From NCBI GenBank assembly GCA_904066235.2, contig CAJFCV020000004.1, forward strand, positions 12,338,001 through 12,402,000: DNA of 64,000 bases, given 5' to 3'. The notes beneath the pieces are model-generated. The model saw nothing but the letters and a program-made list of their open reading frames with translations, made no database searches and had not been told where the DNA came from. The stretch is from Bursaphelenchus xylophilus. Taxonomy: Eukaryota > Nematoda > Chromadorea > Rhabditida > Aphelenchoididae. The number at the start of each line of letters is the position of its first letter. The stretch's first letter is position 1. Made by a program: the position numbers and the translations under genes. Below, in pieces: positions 43,557 through 55,113 of the stretch.

Positions 43557-45498
43557 TCGAGTCGAAGATCTATTCATCAATTACAAACAAACAAACTAGT
43601 GGTAGTTATGGTTTGTAGCCCTTTTCAGCATCCTCAAAAGACCAGAAAAATTACATGTACAGGCGCCTTTGTGGCCCGATTTGGACTGGCTACGACTTCT
43701 TTATTGAAAAAGCTTGTATGAAGTGCCTGCGAGTCCTGGCAAAGAAGTGGGATAATCGGCGGACGCTCGGCGAAGGCTCAGCGGAGACTTGATGACGACT
43801 TGCAATATGTTCACTCCTTCAAATTTTAGTTATTAATAATGTTAGTTTTCTTTGCCCTGAGTTATTGTGTCATATAAAAGACCAAAATTTGCTGCAAAAA
43901 AGAAGATCCGTAACTTTTATCTGGATATTATTGATGTGAGTACATGTAAAATGCCTAAAAAAAGGTGATAAGATCCTAGGACTTGACCAATCTTATTTTT
44001 TCTACAAACTAATTGTAAGCCTTCTTTTTTTCTCGGACTCCTCAGACTCTCTCATTTTGCTTCACATCAAACATGTTGCATCTATTTGTTAGACTACATT
44101 AAAGATCAAAGCCAAAAAACGAAAATTTTTGTTCAAACTAGAAAACCTGAACCGCCCTCTGGTATTGCTGTAGGTGCTCAAATAAAACGTCTTTTGACAT
44201 CATTTATGAATTTTTCATTTTGAGGGAGTTTCTGGCGTTCAAAGATGAGATTTTTTAATCAAATTTTGCCGATGATCTTCGAAATTTTTCGACTTGTTTA
44301 TCGGAAAATTTTACATTTTGTTGGGGTTAAACTTTTTCCCCAACCTCAAAATTTTCATAAAGGGTCTTCGTTTTTTGGAGCAAGTTTCTATGTTACAACC
44401 ACTCAGGATTAAGAAAACTATGATTAGCAATAGCTAAAATTAGAGAAATCGGCCATATTGTAAGTCCGCCAAATCTCCGCCGGGCCTTCGCCGAACATTC
44501 AACGGCTTTTACAGGCCTCGTAGGCGCCTTTTACCGTCTTTTTTGGCCATGTCATAGTCTTCGTATTGATCGATTTTGTGTTGATCCAAACTGTCGTCGA
44601 CTCGAAAAGTCGGGAGGTTTTTTGTTCCTCCACGCCTAGGAAATCAATTGAAATCATCCGTTAAGGATGTATTTTACAATCTGGTTGATTACGTTTACCC
44701 ATTTCGAGTTGCTTTTTACAATAAAAACTCTATGACATTCCGTCCGCCAAACCATAAAACGGACGCCTCAAACGTAGCTGTTTTTGTCCTTTAACGTTGC
44801 GGAAATGGAGCAGAGAACGGCCGTTTATAGTCTCATAAACAACACAAGATAATGTGGTGTTGTGTTGCCGAGGACGTCTCCATGTTTACTTCTAAAGGTT
44901 ACTCCGTTTAATAGACATCAATTCGCCCCCCGAATGGCCTTTCCAGACCGTAAAAGAATGCAAACTTTACAGTGTTAAACTGAACCTTGCGATCATTGTT
45001 TACTTCATGTGAATTCGAGGCCTCTAGACGGTCGCAAAGCTACATTTTTACGGTAATGTTTCAGGGCATTAAAGGCGTTTCGCGCAGATCCATTGTGACA
45101 AGTCGACTGCCGTGAAGCGGTGAGAAAAAGTTGGTCCCGGCGCTCTCCACGGAAACATTTGGCCGTTCAGCCTCCGATGGTGTAAAGTACGCGGGCGCAG
45201 TGAACGGTTTTCGAGAGTCTTGCGCAGTTACAGTGAAAATGAAAATTGAAAGCGACAGGTCGCTTCATTTTTCTGCTTGTTTTTGTCTCAATTCGTCAGC
45301 GGGAATCGGAAATGAAACAAGTAAAAAACATGGGTAATCTTATTTGGGGAGGTCATCTTTTTTCGAGATGAGATTCGAAAAGAAAAGGAGTGGGAAATTG
45401 TAATGTAAAAATCTCAAATATGTCATACAAGGGTAGTTTTCAATGTGGGGAAAACAGATTTGGATGATATCCGGCTTTTATTTGGAGCGTATTTTTCT
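43557..45498. other. Gene-free stretch
   Basis: About 43660-43710 (GTGGCCCGATTTGGACTGGC) resembles 56300-56340 and may be one end of another mariner-like element. 44750-45320 is somewhat GC-richer with short ORFs only (for example 45131-45337 plus). I see no supportable gene. Confidence 0.45.
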
Positions 45499-45550
45499 GT
45501 CAGTCTGTCGGGAAAGTAATGAGCACTTTGCAGCAAACTTCGCATCGCCA
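45499..45550. repeat. Divergent family C fragment
   Basis: GTCAGTCTGTCGGGAAAGTA then ATGAGCACTTTGCAGC. It differs from the other copies after AATG (AGCACTTTG for TGGATTCGTC), suggesting a second subfamily. Confidence 0.6.
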
Positions 45551-45619
45551 GGGAGAAAACTTGTCAATTCGGCGACCGCAGCGACATTTTACTCACTATA
45601 TTGCCGGAGGAAGATAACA

Positions 45620-46155
45620 GGGGAGTCCTTTCAGTGAGGTGCTCAGATTTTGCAAGACTTATAGCTCGTGCTTTGGTGAAATAACCGAGATTTTTTGCCG
45701 AAAGTTGGAAAAATTTATCATTTTTTTTCTTTTTTTTTAAGTTTTGCATGAAAAGTTTCATCCCCATTTCTACCGTAGAGAGTAATGTTTCCACAAAAAA
45801 TTACTTTTTTCCAGCGGAATTGGCAGAGATATGGCAAGATGTCCTTTTCTCTCCGATCTCCTCGTTTCGCGTACTCTTTCGGCCGCAAAGATGATTGAAT
45901 ATCTAGACTTTCGTACCAAAGTACGAGCTAAACGGTTTTGACAAAAATTGAAGGGTAACACTGGGTCATTTGATATGTAAAAAAGTTCATTTTATTGCAC
46001 TGTGTTTTTACAATTTTGTGGCGGACACAATTCGATAAATCAATTTGAAACATTTTTTTCAAATTGCTGTCATTAACGTGAGGTGTTGTAAATACCCGCT
46101 TTGATGGGAATTGTTGCGGTTTTGCGGTGCAAACGGCCTTCATTGACAAGGCAAG
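45620..46155. repeat. Family A copy plus copied flank
   Basis: 45620-45955 has GGGGAGTCCTTTCAGTGAGG, TTTCTACCGTAGAGAGTAAT and CAAAGTACGAGCTAAACGG. 45960-46150 repeats the text next to the copy at 38840-39190 (TCATTTGATATGTAAAAAAG, GGCGGACACAATTCG), evidence of a larger duplicated unit of about 500 bp. Confidence 0.6.
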
Positions 46156-46351
46156 GCTTCCAAGTGCGACGCTCAGATTTTGTTTTAGCTAATTTCCGAA
46201 AGTTTTAGCTCGGGCTTTGCCAAGATATGCCCAGGCACAGATTGGATATTCCACAATCTTTGCAGCCGGGAAAGTACGCGAAATGCAGAAGCTAGGGTTT
46301 TTAAGAATTGATACGTCGCCTACGACCGAAGTCATAACAAAATTTATACAA

Positions 46352-46602
46352 TGACGGACCTGATCCATTGGCCAAAAGCGTGCCATTTTGCATCCGGGAA
46401 GTATCAAAAATGCAGCAAAATACCTCCTTCTCCGAGTAAAAAAACCCCGGTTTCAAAAGCACGCCCATTCTTTTTGTGAAAGGGCGCGCATTTCAAAACG
46501 GAGTCTTTTTTTTTGGTTGGAGAGAGAGGCATTTTGCCACATTTTTGATGCTTCCCGGATGCAAAATGGTACGTTTTTTGCCACTGGATCAGGTCGCTCA
46601 CT
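46352..46602. mobile_element. Family B near-palindrome
   Basis: GACGGACCTGATCCATTGGC at the left mirrors CCACTGGATCAGGTCGCTCA at the right, with inverted AAGTATCAAAAATGCAGCAA and GCCACATTTTTGATGCTTCC. It sits between two family A pieces (46155-46290 and a tail GAGCGTCGCACTTGGCGTAC at 46620), so it probably inserted into a family A copy. Confidence 0.75.
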
Positions 46603-47264
46603 GAAAGTAGGAAACTTGAGCGTCGCACTTGGCGTACGTATCTTTGAAAACATAGGACTTGCCCCTAACTTGTGCTTTCCAGAAATCAGGGATATCTTGG
46701 TCAAAATTCGTCACGAAAAACTTTTTTCGATTTTTCCCTTGTCAAATTTTGTTAAAGACAGGTTTTACAAGCCACTTTCAAATTGCACTTTCCCAACTTT
46801 AATGCTGTTTTTGTTGACTTCCGTATGCCCAAACGTGTATCACTTGACTCTTGCCTTCCTGAACGCATGTTTAAAGTCATAAAGCTACCGTTTTCCGTTC
46901 CCCCATCTTCCGGCTTGGAAATGCACCGCAGGGCAATAAATTATGACAATTTCCAATGAATGCAGATGTAATAAAGGGACGTTCCCGCGGCATAATTAAT
47001 CAATTACCGTCTTTCCGCCTTATTTTAGAACCGATTGCGGGAACTAAATAGAAAACATAACCCCGTCTTGATTAGAAAACAATTTCATCTTGATTACAAC
47101 GACCAACACGCACTGCGATATGGAAACACCGTTGGCTAGACGGAGTTGGAGTTAAATTGAGAATGAAACAAAATAGGGAGCATGTGATCTTTGCTTTTCG
47201 GTATTCTTGGAAGCATTCCGCGGAGTTTGGAGCCACTTGTAAGGCTGAGTTTTAAAAAGGAAGT

Positions 47265-47800
47265 GCTTGACGTAAGACGCTCAGGTTTTAATTGAAATTT
47301 TGCGCACACCGGACATAAGCCATAGATCAACTCCTGAAAATCTTAGCCTTCGATTTGCAGCGAGAGCCTAGATATTGAAAGATCTTTGCCGCCGAGGGAG
47401 TACGCAACACGCAGAGAGCTGTTAATGGGAGAGAAAAACACTTTTTGGCCATAATTTTATAGCTACGCGCGGAAAAAGCGTTATTTTTTGCAAAGAAAAC
47501 TTTTCGTGCTGGTAGAAAAATGCATGGAATTTGTGATTTTTGAGCTAGCAAAAAAATTTTGCCCACTTTCGACTTCAAAATCACGGTCGTTTTCAGCGGT
47601 GATCAACACTTTCGGTCACTCCTTGCCAGTTTTACTCAGAAAAAAATTGTGGAGACATCAATCTTTACGGTAGAAATAGGTATAGAAATTTCCAAGTTTC
47701 AACATCTTGCTGTTTTTTTCTGCAAAGCGCGGACTAGGAATCTTGCATGTCTTAGAAAACAATATTCTAAACATACCAAGTTTTATCGCTCTAACCGCAC
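47265..47800. repeat. Degraded family A copies
   Basis: GACGTAAGACGCTCAGGTTT, GATCTTTGCCGCCGAGGGAG, TTTACGGTAGAAATAGGTAT and TGCAAAGCGCGGACTAGGAA mark a rearranged copy, possibly two overlapping ones. Confidence 0.55.
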
Positions 47801-49863
47801 TCCGCATTTCGCATAATCTCTCGGCCGCAGAGATCAGGGTTTGGGGGCGTATACCCAATGAGCGCCGCTCTTGTGACACATCCCTTATTAGTGCACTTTT
47901 CTTTTTATGGAACACTCATAAACAGTTTTTTCTACCAGTGCACTTTGTATCGAAGTGTTGATTTACAGTTTTTTGTCTGCTCAAGCAAGATTCCTGACCA
48001 GCTGCTGGAGACAGAATGTAGTCCTCAGCCCCAAGGACACGGCTAGGAATGCAGTGGAACTTGCAAAATTTTAAAATAACAAGCGGAGTGCTTCCAGGTT
48101 GTGCTGCTATTTAAAGCAGAAATTCTTAAAAGTACGTATACCGATTGACTCATCCATCTTTTATTGTAAAATGAAATTACGGTGAGCCGTTCTTTCCTTG
48201 CAGCGTTGCCGTTGCTTGTTTCTACAGCGTGTGTGGGCCGAGTAAGGAATTTCATTGACTCTTAATTGATGTTCGACGCATGATTTTAAGGGAGATGCAC
48301 TTTATTTTCGACTCTGAGAACTTGAGGGAACTCGGCAAAACCTTAGATTATTTTTTTTGTAACATGTAGCGCATATCTACGACTCTATGGCGAAGGGTCA
48401 GGGGTTGTCAAGACTTAGATAGTCGAGGTCTAATGAGGCCCCTAACTTTCCCTCTACTCCTAGTATCCACTGCCCGTAATAACCTGGAGACCGCAACTAG
48501 AGAATTCTAGCTGAAAAAACTGTCAACTCACGCAAATTGATTCCAATTAGCTTGGACCACCGGACTGTATCAAGGGGACTTCCAACAATTCCAAATATAG
48601 GTTTATTTCCCAAAACGAGTGACCGAAAAGTGATCGGTCTATTACATTTACATCAACATATTTGTCGGTTTATGCTAATTTCTGGAAATTCTTCACGGAA
48701 CCGTGACAGAGGACAACCGCCCCTTAGGAAATAGGCACGATCTTAGAATGAAGATTTATTGTCACAACACACCGACGCACGTCAAACTGAGATAAACCAA
48801 AACAGTCCGCTGAATGGATTGGGATTTCTCCAAAAAAAAAACGTGAAAAAAACCTTTCGTTGGAAAAGAAATGGGGAATTTTTGGGGCGTGAGAGTACGC
48901 TTTTGCGCATCTTTTCTCTGTCTTCTCTGCGAAATCAAGACGAAATGTAAAAACCCGATAGCGAAGGGTCTATTCCGGTCACCGGACTCCTCAGTTCAAG
49001 AAAGCGATACGTTTTTGTGAATTTTGCCATGGAAAGTTTAGTAATAATTTTTACTGTAGACGGTAATGTTTCCACGACAAATCTTTTTTTTTTGCGCTGC
49101 ACTAGCAAAGATATGGCTGAAAGTTGTCTTTCTATCTATTGAAGATAGCCACAAAAAAGTTATGATATTTTAGTCTTTCCTACTTCCAAAAAGTATCCGC
49201 TACACACACCTTGATCTTCTGACAACGTTTTAGTATTATATTTTTGGCTTTTCCAACGCCAATGGAACAAAACAAGAATAAACGTCAAGCCATTAATTCC
49301 GTTGATTGATCTTATGATGACACCGCAATTCACAACTCTCAGAATCAACTCAAGCCCTATCCTGACTCTGAAACAATCGAATAAATCCCATCGCTTTCAA
49401 GGGTACGCCGTTCTTTTTGAAGATTGCCCAACATTTGGAAGTCGCCGCAATTTCATCGATCACCGTTTTTTGCAACTTTTTTCTCCGTTTTCACAGTGAT
49501 TATGAGAGAGATGGGACCACACATGAAGCGGCAAGAAGTCAAAAACTAACTGTTGTCTTAGGCTACCAGGAAATGCCCGAAAGCAATTTACAATCGTCCC
49601 CGTCTGGAGAGAGATGAGTTGCAGGCATTCAGTGTAACTTGATAATTAACGCAATATCAGAGTCGTCTCTGTTAATGCTTTATCGTTTGGTTGGTATGTT
49701 AAAGAAACACGACGATTACGTATGAATTACGCTTTTATGGGTTGGAAGACGAAATGTCAATGGATTTTTTGACATTTCGTCATCTCCTACGTCGTGTAAA
49801 CAAAGTAGGAATAATGTTTACTCGTCTTAGCATTATTTTACATGGTCTTTAATGATTTTGAGC
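47801..49863. other. Gene-free stretch with one perfect hairpin
   Basis: Only short ORFs. 49048-49140 carries a family A-like middle (CTGTAGACGGTAATG). A perfect 13-bp stem, GACGAAATGTCAA with its complement across an 8-nt loop, lies at 49748-49781. Confidence 0.45.
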
Positions 49864-50040
49864 TATCGGTCTGTCGGAAAAATAATGTGGATTTGTCACG
49901 ATTTGGAATTTGATAGAGAATTTTTGAAAAATTCTCTATCATCGCTTTGCGACGGCTAGCCTCGGCTGGAGATTTGGGGCGAGGCTGCGACAAGGCATTT
50001 CTCAGCGACAAATCCACACTATTTTCCCGACAGACTGATG
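49864..50040. mobile_element. Family C MITE, complete
   Basis: The left end CGGTCTGTCGGAAAAATAAT (GTGGATTTGTC) and right end GACAAATCCACACTATTTTC (CCGACAGACTG) pair almost perfectly. Inside is a second near-palindrome, GATAGAGAATTTTT-G-AAAAATTCTCTATC, at about 49912. At 177 bp it is the clearest copy of the family; a right-end scrap recurs at 50612-50642. Confidence 0.8.
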
Positions 50041-51916
50041 TTGAAAATTCCTTTTGATGAGTAAAAAATTCCATGACGTTTCGTCCGCCAAAGCCATAAA
50101 ATACACAATTCAAATGTTATTGTTTTGCTCGTCCTCCAAGTTTTACAATCGGAAATTTCGAGCTTCTTGATCCCTAGAATAACATCGCATTTGCTGTTTA
50201 CACCGTAGAAAGGCTTCTTACTACGCCTTGTTTGTACAACACTCATCGTTCTTAATTTAATCCTCTTTACTGTTTCGAACCTTTTTGGCGGTATTTCTTC
50301 GGGCGTTCGACAACCTCAACCTGTAGGGACTTTGGAAAAGGACGAGGTGTCGCTTTATGTTGTTTGACAGTTCCATATAACCTGGGAGAAAGTAGCTCTG
50401 TTTTTGGTAATATGGGTTATACATATATTATCATCAGCGAACTCCTGCAGGAGCTCCTGACTTTTATTAAACTTTTTTAATAGAAGCTTTAGTAGTGACG
50501 TATGCTCAGCTTGTTTTGCATGACGTTGGACAACCCAATATTGCATGTAAATTATGATTTGTTTTAATCCTGCCGTCTCACTCCCTGGATTTGTATATTA
50601 TAGTTTTGCTGTTGCAAATCCACATTATTTTCACGACAGACTAAAATAAGACATTGAAATTTGTTTGTTAGTTTCTAACAGTTATTGATGCATTGTGTTC
50701 ATATAATCCCTGTTGCTTTCGAGACTCTGTGGATCATTGTGTTTTCTGATGCATTGCTTTCTTGTCTTCATTGCTAAACATGTCTGTGTTGCAATTTCTT
50801 AATCGAATTCTGCCTTCATTCCGATGAGACGTCACAGTTGTACGCAGCATGTTCCCAGAAACACGGTTTCTTTGTGTCGATGGGATTGTCAACTCAGTTG
50901 AACCCAACCTTTTTTCAGTTCATTGGACCGTTCCCTGCTTTGGCACGGAGCGCTAGCTGCAGGGTTTCTCGCCCACTTCTCGAGTAGTTGACTCGTTTAC
51001 GCGCCATTGAACGGGTAGTCTTGTTGTTCGCGAAGTTCGAATTGTCATTTCGAATCAGCCGTTTCTGCGTCGTTAAGCGAGCCTCGCAAGTTTTTGAAAC
51101 ATCGTCGTCGTCGGCGTCCCGCGGCCGGAGATCGTATCGTGCTCGGTACTGTAAAATGAGGTCGTCGGTGAGGGGGGTGGGGCGGCCGGCGGTGTGGAAT
51201 GCGCTGTTGTAATGCTACATTTTTGTCCCCGCCGTTCGTTATTCTTGTCATTCGGCTTCCGGTCGGGTTGATCCCTGCAGTTGCGGAGAGTTGAGGGCGT
51301 CCCTCCGGCGGCTACAGTAATACGTATTTGTATAAAAGCAGGGCCGGAGATGGACTGAGGCTCAGTCGGTTCGCCAACTCCTCCAACGCAAGGGGATCTT
51401 TTGATCGTCGCTGCTGTTGAATCAATTTTTCTTGACTGTTTTCCCACCCAGTGATGTTCGACTTTCGGAAGGGTTGGGCTATGTTTACAATCTTGAGTGG
51501 AATCACAACCCCGACCATTCGCAAAATCACTGTATTAAACACGGGACCAATTCAGAGCCCTCCCCCTTTATTTTGTTTGTAATGCAGGAATCAATTGCGC
51601 GTTATATTACAATACCACTTTACACTTATTTGCACTTTTGTCTCCGCGGCAAGACGACTGGAATTACATTTTTTATTGTTTCGGGGTTTCGGATCTGCGA
51701 CTTTTTATCAGTCTTTCTGATCTAATGAAGGTTGTTGTTTTGATTGAATTTCTGCAGTGGTGTGAGAAATCGACCAAAGAAAGCGGTCGGATTCACAGGC
51801 TAACATTGCTTAGCATGCTTTTTATAAATTTTTCTTTGTTTTTCTGCCTTGAGGGCGTATTCAAAAATCGTTACAAGAAAATTGTTTAAAAGGTACTGTA
51901 GACTCCCTAGATGCCG
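50041..51916. other. Gene-free stretch, GC-rich block upstream of receptor B
   Basis: 50980-51400 is GC-rich (CGTCGTCGTCGGCGTCCCGC; GGGGGGTGGGGCGGCCGGCG), with overlapping ORFs on both strands and no recognisable domain. It lies 1-1.4 kb upstream of receptor B and could be a promoter-proximal element or an unrecognised exon. Confidence 0.4.
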
Positions 51917-52058
51917 TATCAGTCTGTAGGAAAGATAATGTGGATTCGTCGCGTCTTGAAAACGGCCGTCATCGCTTTGCGACAGCGGCTGGAAACTTGT
52001 CGCGCGACTGATTCGAGGCAAGATATTTTGCGACAAATCCACATGATTTTCCCAACAA
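51917..52058. mobile_element. Family C MITE
   Basis: ATCAGTCTGTAGGAAAGATA then ATGTGGATTCGTCGCG at the left; GCGACAAATCCACATGATTT TCCCAAC at the right. The interior (ATCGCTTTGCGACAGCGGCTGG) matches the copy at 49864. It lies about 350 bp upstream of the receptor B start. Confidence 0.75.
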
Positions 52059-52397
52059 GACGCTCGTCATTAGGGAACAAGGACTATAGGGAATAAAAAG
52101 GGTTTTTTTATACATAATTACCCCCCAGGGCTGAAAAAAATACTTTGCCGGAGGCCGACTTTTGCTGAATTTTTGGTTATGTTCTCGAATCAATAAACTC
52201 CCAGAGATATTAAAAATTATTTCGATGTCACAAGTAGCTTCAAATAAGTGTTCCACAAGTGTTAACATCCAGTTCAATCAAAAAAGTAAAAGCCTATTTC
52301 TCGCCATTTTCCCCTTGAAATTCACCCACACTGCCCTCCGAAAACCCCTCCATCGAACTCTCCTTCCGTGCCCTCAATCCCCGTCGCCAGAAATAAC

Positions 52398-52414
52398 TCG
52401 GATTCCTTCAGGCA
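52398..52414 (+). promoter_or_regulatory. Likely trans-splice acceptor of receptor B
   Basis: TCGGATTCCTTCAG followed by GCA and the ATG at 52415. An acceptor three bases before the start is consistent with spliced-leader addition. Confidence 0.5.
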
Positions 52415-54069
52415 ATGGGCAAAACCAAGCGAAGATCACCGCGTTCGTTCCGCTCGGACGAGCAATGCGAGTGCGCGGTCTGCGGTCGGCTCACACGTGC
52501 CTATTTCTACAAGCTCTACGTTTGTTGCGCCTGTACGATGTTCTACCGAAGGTAAGAGGATTAAGGGCGCGTCGACCCGGGAAAATTGTAACATTTTGTT
52601 TGGAAAACATAGCGTTTATAATACAAAAATTAAAGTTTGTGACGAGAATACGACTGAAACACCAGTCAAATGGATTACAGCTTGTTTATCCACAAAATTT
52701 CAGAAACTTCCGATCATACCCTCGAGCGCAATGCCGTTTCAAGGACGAGAATTGCAACCTGAAGTCGGGACCTCGCCGCTTTTGCCTGCGCTGTCGTCTC
52801 AGCGCCTGCCGAGAGCTGGGCCTTCGCATGTGGGGCAAGAACTTGGTGGTGCAGGCCAACGGAATGCCGGCTGACGATATTCCGGAAGAAAAGTTGGAGG
52901 TAATCCCGATTGAACAAGACCTGGAAATGATGAGCATGGACAATTCGCATGACTACATTTGCTCGCCGGCTTCTTCCAGCAGCTCCGGCTACAGTAGCTC
53001 GAGTTCGACGATGTGCGAAGAGCTGTTTGTGGGAGAGGATCCGCTGCAATTTTTGAATCAAAAATCTGTCGAGCTGCCGTGCTTGAAGTAAGTGTCCATT
53101 CTCTAGATTACAAGTCTCTCTTTCACAGGAAAATCACCGACCTCTTTCGGCAATTTGATGATCAACAAAAGTTCTTGTCGACCTTCCAACAAAAGGCCGA
53201 GATCTTCGATTATGCTGAAGAAAATTTGGTCTACATGGACCAGGTTCAATATAAAGAACTGGAGATAAAAGTGTCAAGAGCGGCCGCCGTTTTGGTAGCT
53301 CAATTTCTCAGCGAGTTCGAGCTGGAGGATGAGGATGCCTTGGCGATTGTAAAGAGTGTTATTGGACAGATCTCGTTCCTACACAAAATTCAACACACAA
53401 TACGGCAATTCCCCAACAAAAGCTCAAACATTTCACTGTTCAGCGGATATTACAGCGATCTTACGAACCTGGAAGACTACTTTGCGGATATTGCGGACAC
53501 TGTAAGTTAATTGGCGAAGTGCAACATACGATGACATAAGCTTTATAGTATATATTTAGCAATATGTATTTTGCTTTCAGTGTTCGTATCAACACGTTGC
53601 AAACTCCCTCCGAGTCTTCATCAGTCATTTCTATAGCCTGCTGGATGAATGTCGAATGCTTCAAGTGCATCCAGTCGAGATCTCTTACCTTATCGGGAAA
53701 TCTATCGCAGAGGAATGTAAGCATACCCAAATTATCACCCGTTTTTTGAACAAAAATACTTTCAACTTTTGTAGTTTTTTTTGCAAATTACAGTAATCCT
53801 TTTCAGTAGGCACCTCGCTGTCAGCCACAACATTTGCCAACAACCTCTCCAGCGAGTTCTTCCAATATTTGGACATCAATTTCTACACCAGTGAGCGATT
53901 TTTGTCGATTACTGCGTTCGGAAATGGAGTCAAAAACCTGCTCAAGACCTACAGACAGGCCGTGGAAGAGATCTCAGCAATCTCTGACGATCTGATGGTC
54001 CCATTGAATGGGAATTTATCCGACAGGGAGCTTCTCAATTATGTGAATTTGTACAGATATCCCCGATGA
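52415..54069 (+). CDS. Nuclear hormone receptor B, complete; paralogue of receptor A
   Basis: Five exons: 52415-52551, 52704-53087, 53129-53501, 53581-53716 and 53807-54069. They total 1293 nt (430 aa), in frame. A basic N-terminus (KTKRRSPRSFR) precedes zinc finger 1 (Cys20, 23, 37, 40; CAVC, CCACTMFYRRNF) and finger 2 (Cys56, 63, 73, 76). CRLSACRELGLRMWGKNLVV and the hinge NGMPADDI match receptor A closely. A Ser-rich hinge (SPASSSSSGYSSSSST) leads to the helical ligand-binding domain (FRQFDDQQKFLSTF, then SGYYSDLTNLEDYFADI). Introns 1-3 fall at the same positions and phases as in receptor A. Intron 4 differs, and the C-terminal third is much more diverged. Finger 2 shares the six-residue first loop. 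The reading frame through intron 1 that gives a 309-codon ORF is an artefact. Confidence 0.94.
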
Positions 54070-54107
54070 CAGCAGTGTTTAGTATAGTATTGTTATTGTT
54101 GCAAGTG

Positions 54108-54113
54108 AATAAA
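54108..54113 (+). terminator. Poly(A) signal of receptor B
   Basis: AATAAA 39 nt after the stop codon, suiting a short nematode 3' UTR. Confidence 0.65.
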
Positions 54114-54679
54114 TGTGTATGTACATGTATAGATCATGAGTGGAAGATTAAAAAATTGATATTGTTTCCAATCTTTGACCAAAAACAAAGTTTATAAAAC
54201 CGCCTGGATTACTGTAACAAGGCGCTTTTTTCTTGGCCACACAGATACTTTAGACATTGGACTCTTGGCGTCACCATTATTATCATAGACTTTTATAATC
54301 TCATCGAATCTTGTTATGTTTCAATTGCTTATCAGACCGCTGTTCGCTTTGTTATCTCGTCGGATCAAATGTTTCAGCGAAAATTGCTGTAACAAAGTTT
54401 AATGTTCGAAAAAAACGATATCGGCTAGGCAGTTTAGGCCACAAACTTTATGTAACCGGACTTTTTGACAATGAATCTGGAGCAGGTTTAGGACCTGGCG
54501 TTTCCAAACTTCCGGGCGGTTAGAAGAACCATTCTGCATGTTTGGAAATCATCGATGGCTACTCCTTGTGGAGTAGTTACCACAAGGTTAATCAGGCATT
54601 TTTAAAGGTTCAGAAACCATTTTTTTGAAAACCCATGACTTATAAAGCGGCGGTTAAATTCAATAGATTCGTGTACTTA
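54114..54679. other. Gene-free spacer
   Basis: One 70-codon plus ORF (54311-54523) with no recognised domain. I see nothing else. Confidence 0.45.
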
Positions 54680-55113
54680 CAGGGGAAGTACTCCAAGTGC
54701 GACGATTATGATGAAACTTGGCACAAATTTATAACATTTTTTCTAAGAAATATACGAGAATCCTAGCTCGCGCTTTGCAGAGACAACCGAGATTTTTAGA
54801 TCGAAAGTCGGCGAAAATTTAGGACTTTTTGCCGAATTTCGGCGCGAAAAGTTTCATGCCTATGTCAACCGTAAAGGATAATGTTTCTACAAAAAATGAA
54901 ATTTTTAACCGCCAATTTTATGGCCAAAAGCGCTTTTTTCTCTGACCGCTCTCCACGTTTAACGTTTTCTCTCCGCGGCAAAAATCGTTCGATATTTCGA
55001 CGGCGCCCGCAAAGCGCGAGCTTAAACTCTCAGGAGTTGATATTTAGTCCATACCCTAAGTGTGTGCAAAATTTAAAGAAAATCTGAGCGTCGCACTTGG
55101 AGTACTTTCCTTG
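54680..55113. mobile_element. PIF/Harbinger-like MITE (family A)
   Basis: The left end is CAGGGGAAGTACTCCAAGTG and the right end GCACTTGGAGTACTTTCCTT G, flanked by TTA at 54677-54679 and 55114-55116. It is well preserved, with the GCTCGCGCTTTGCAG and CTCTCCACGTTTAACG landmarks. Confidence 0.85.

Noticed and set aside
52162..53091. 309-codon plus-strand ORF
   Set aside because: It reads receptor B exon 2 in frame but exon 1 out of frame and runs through intron 1. The spliced model restores finger 1.
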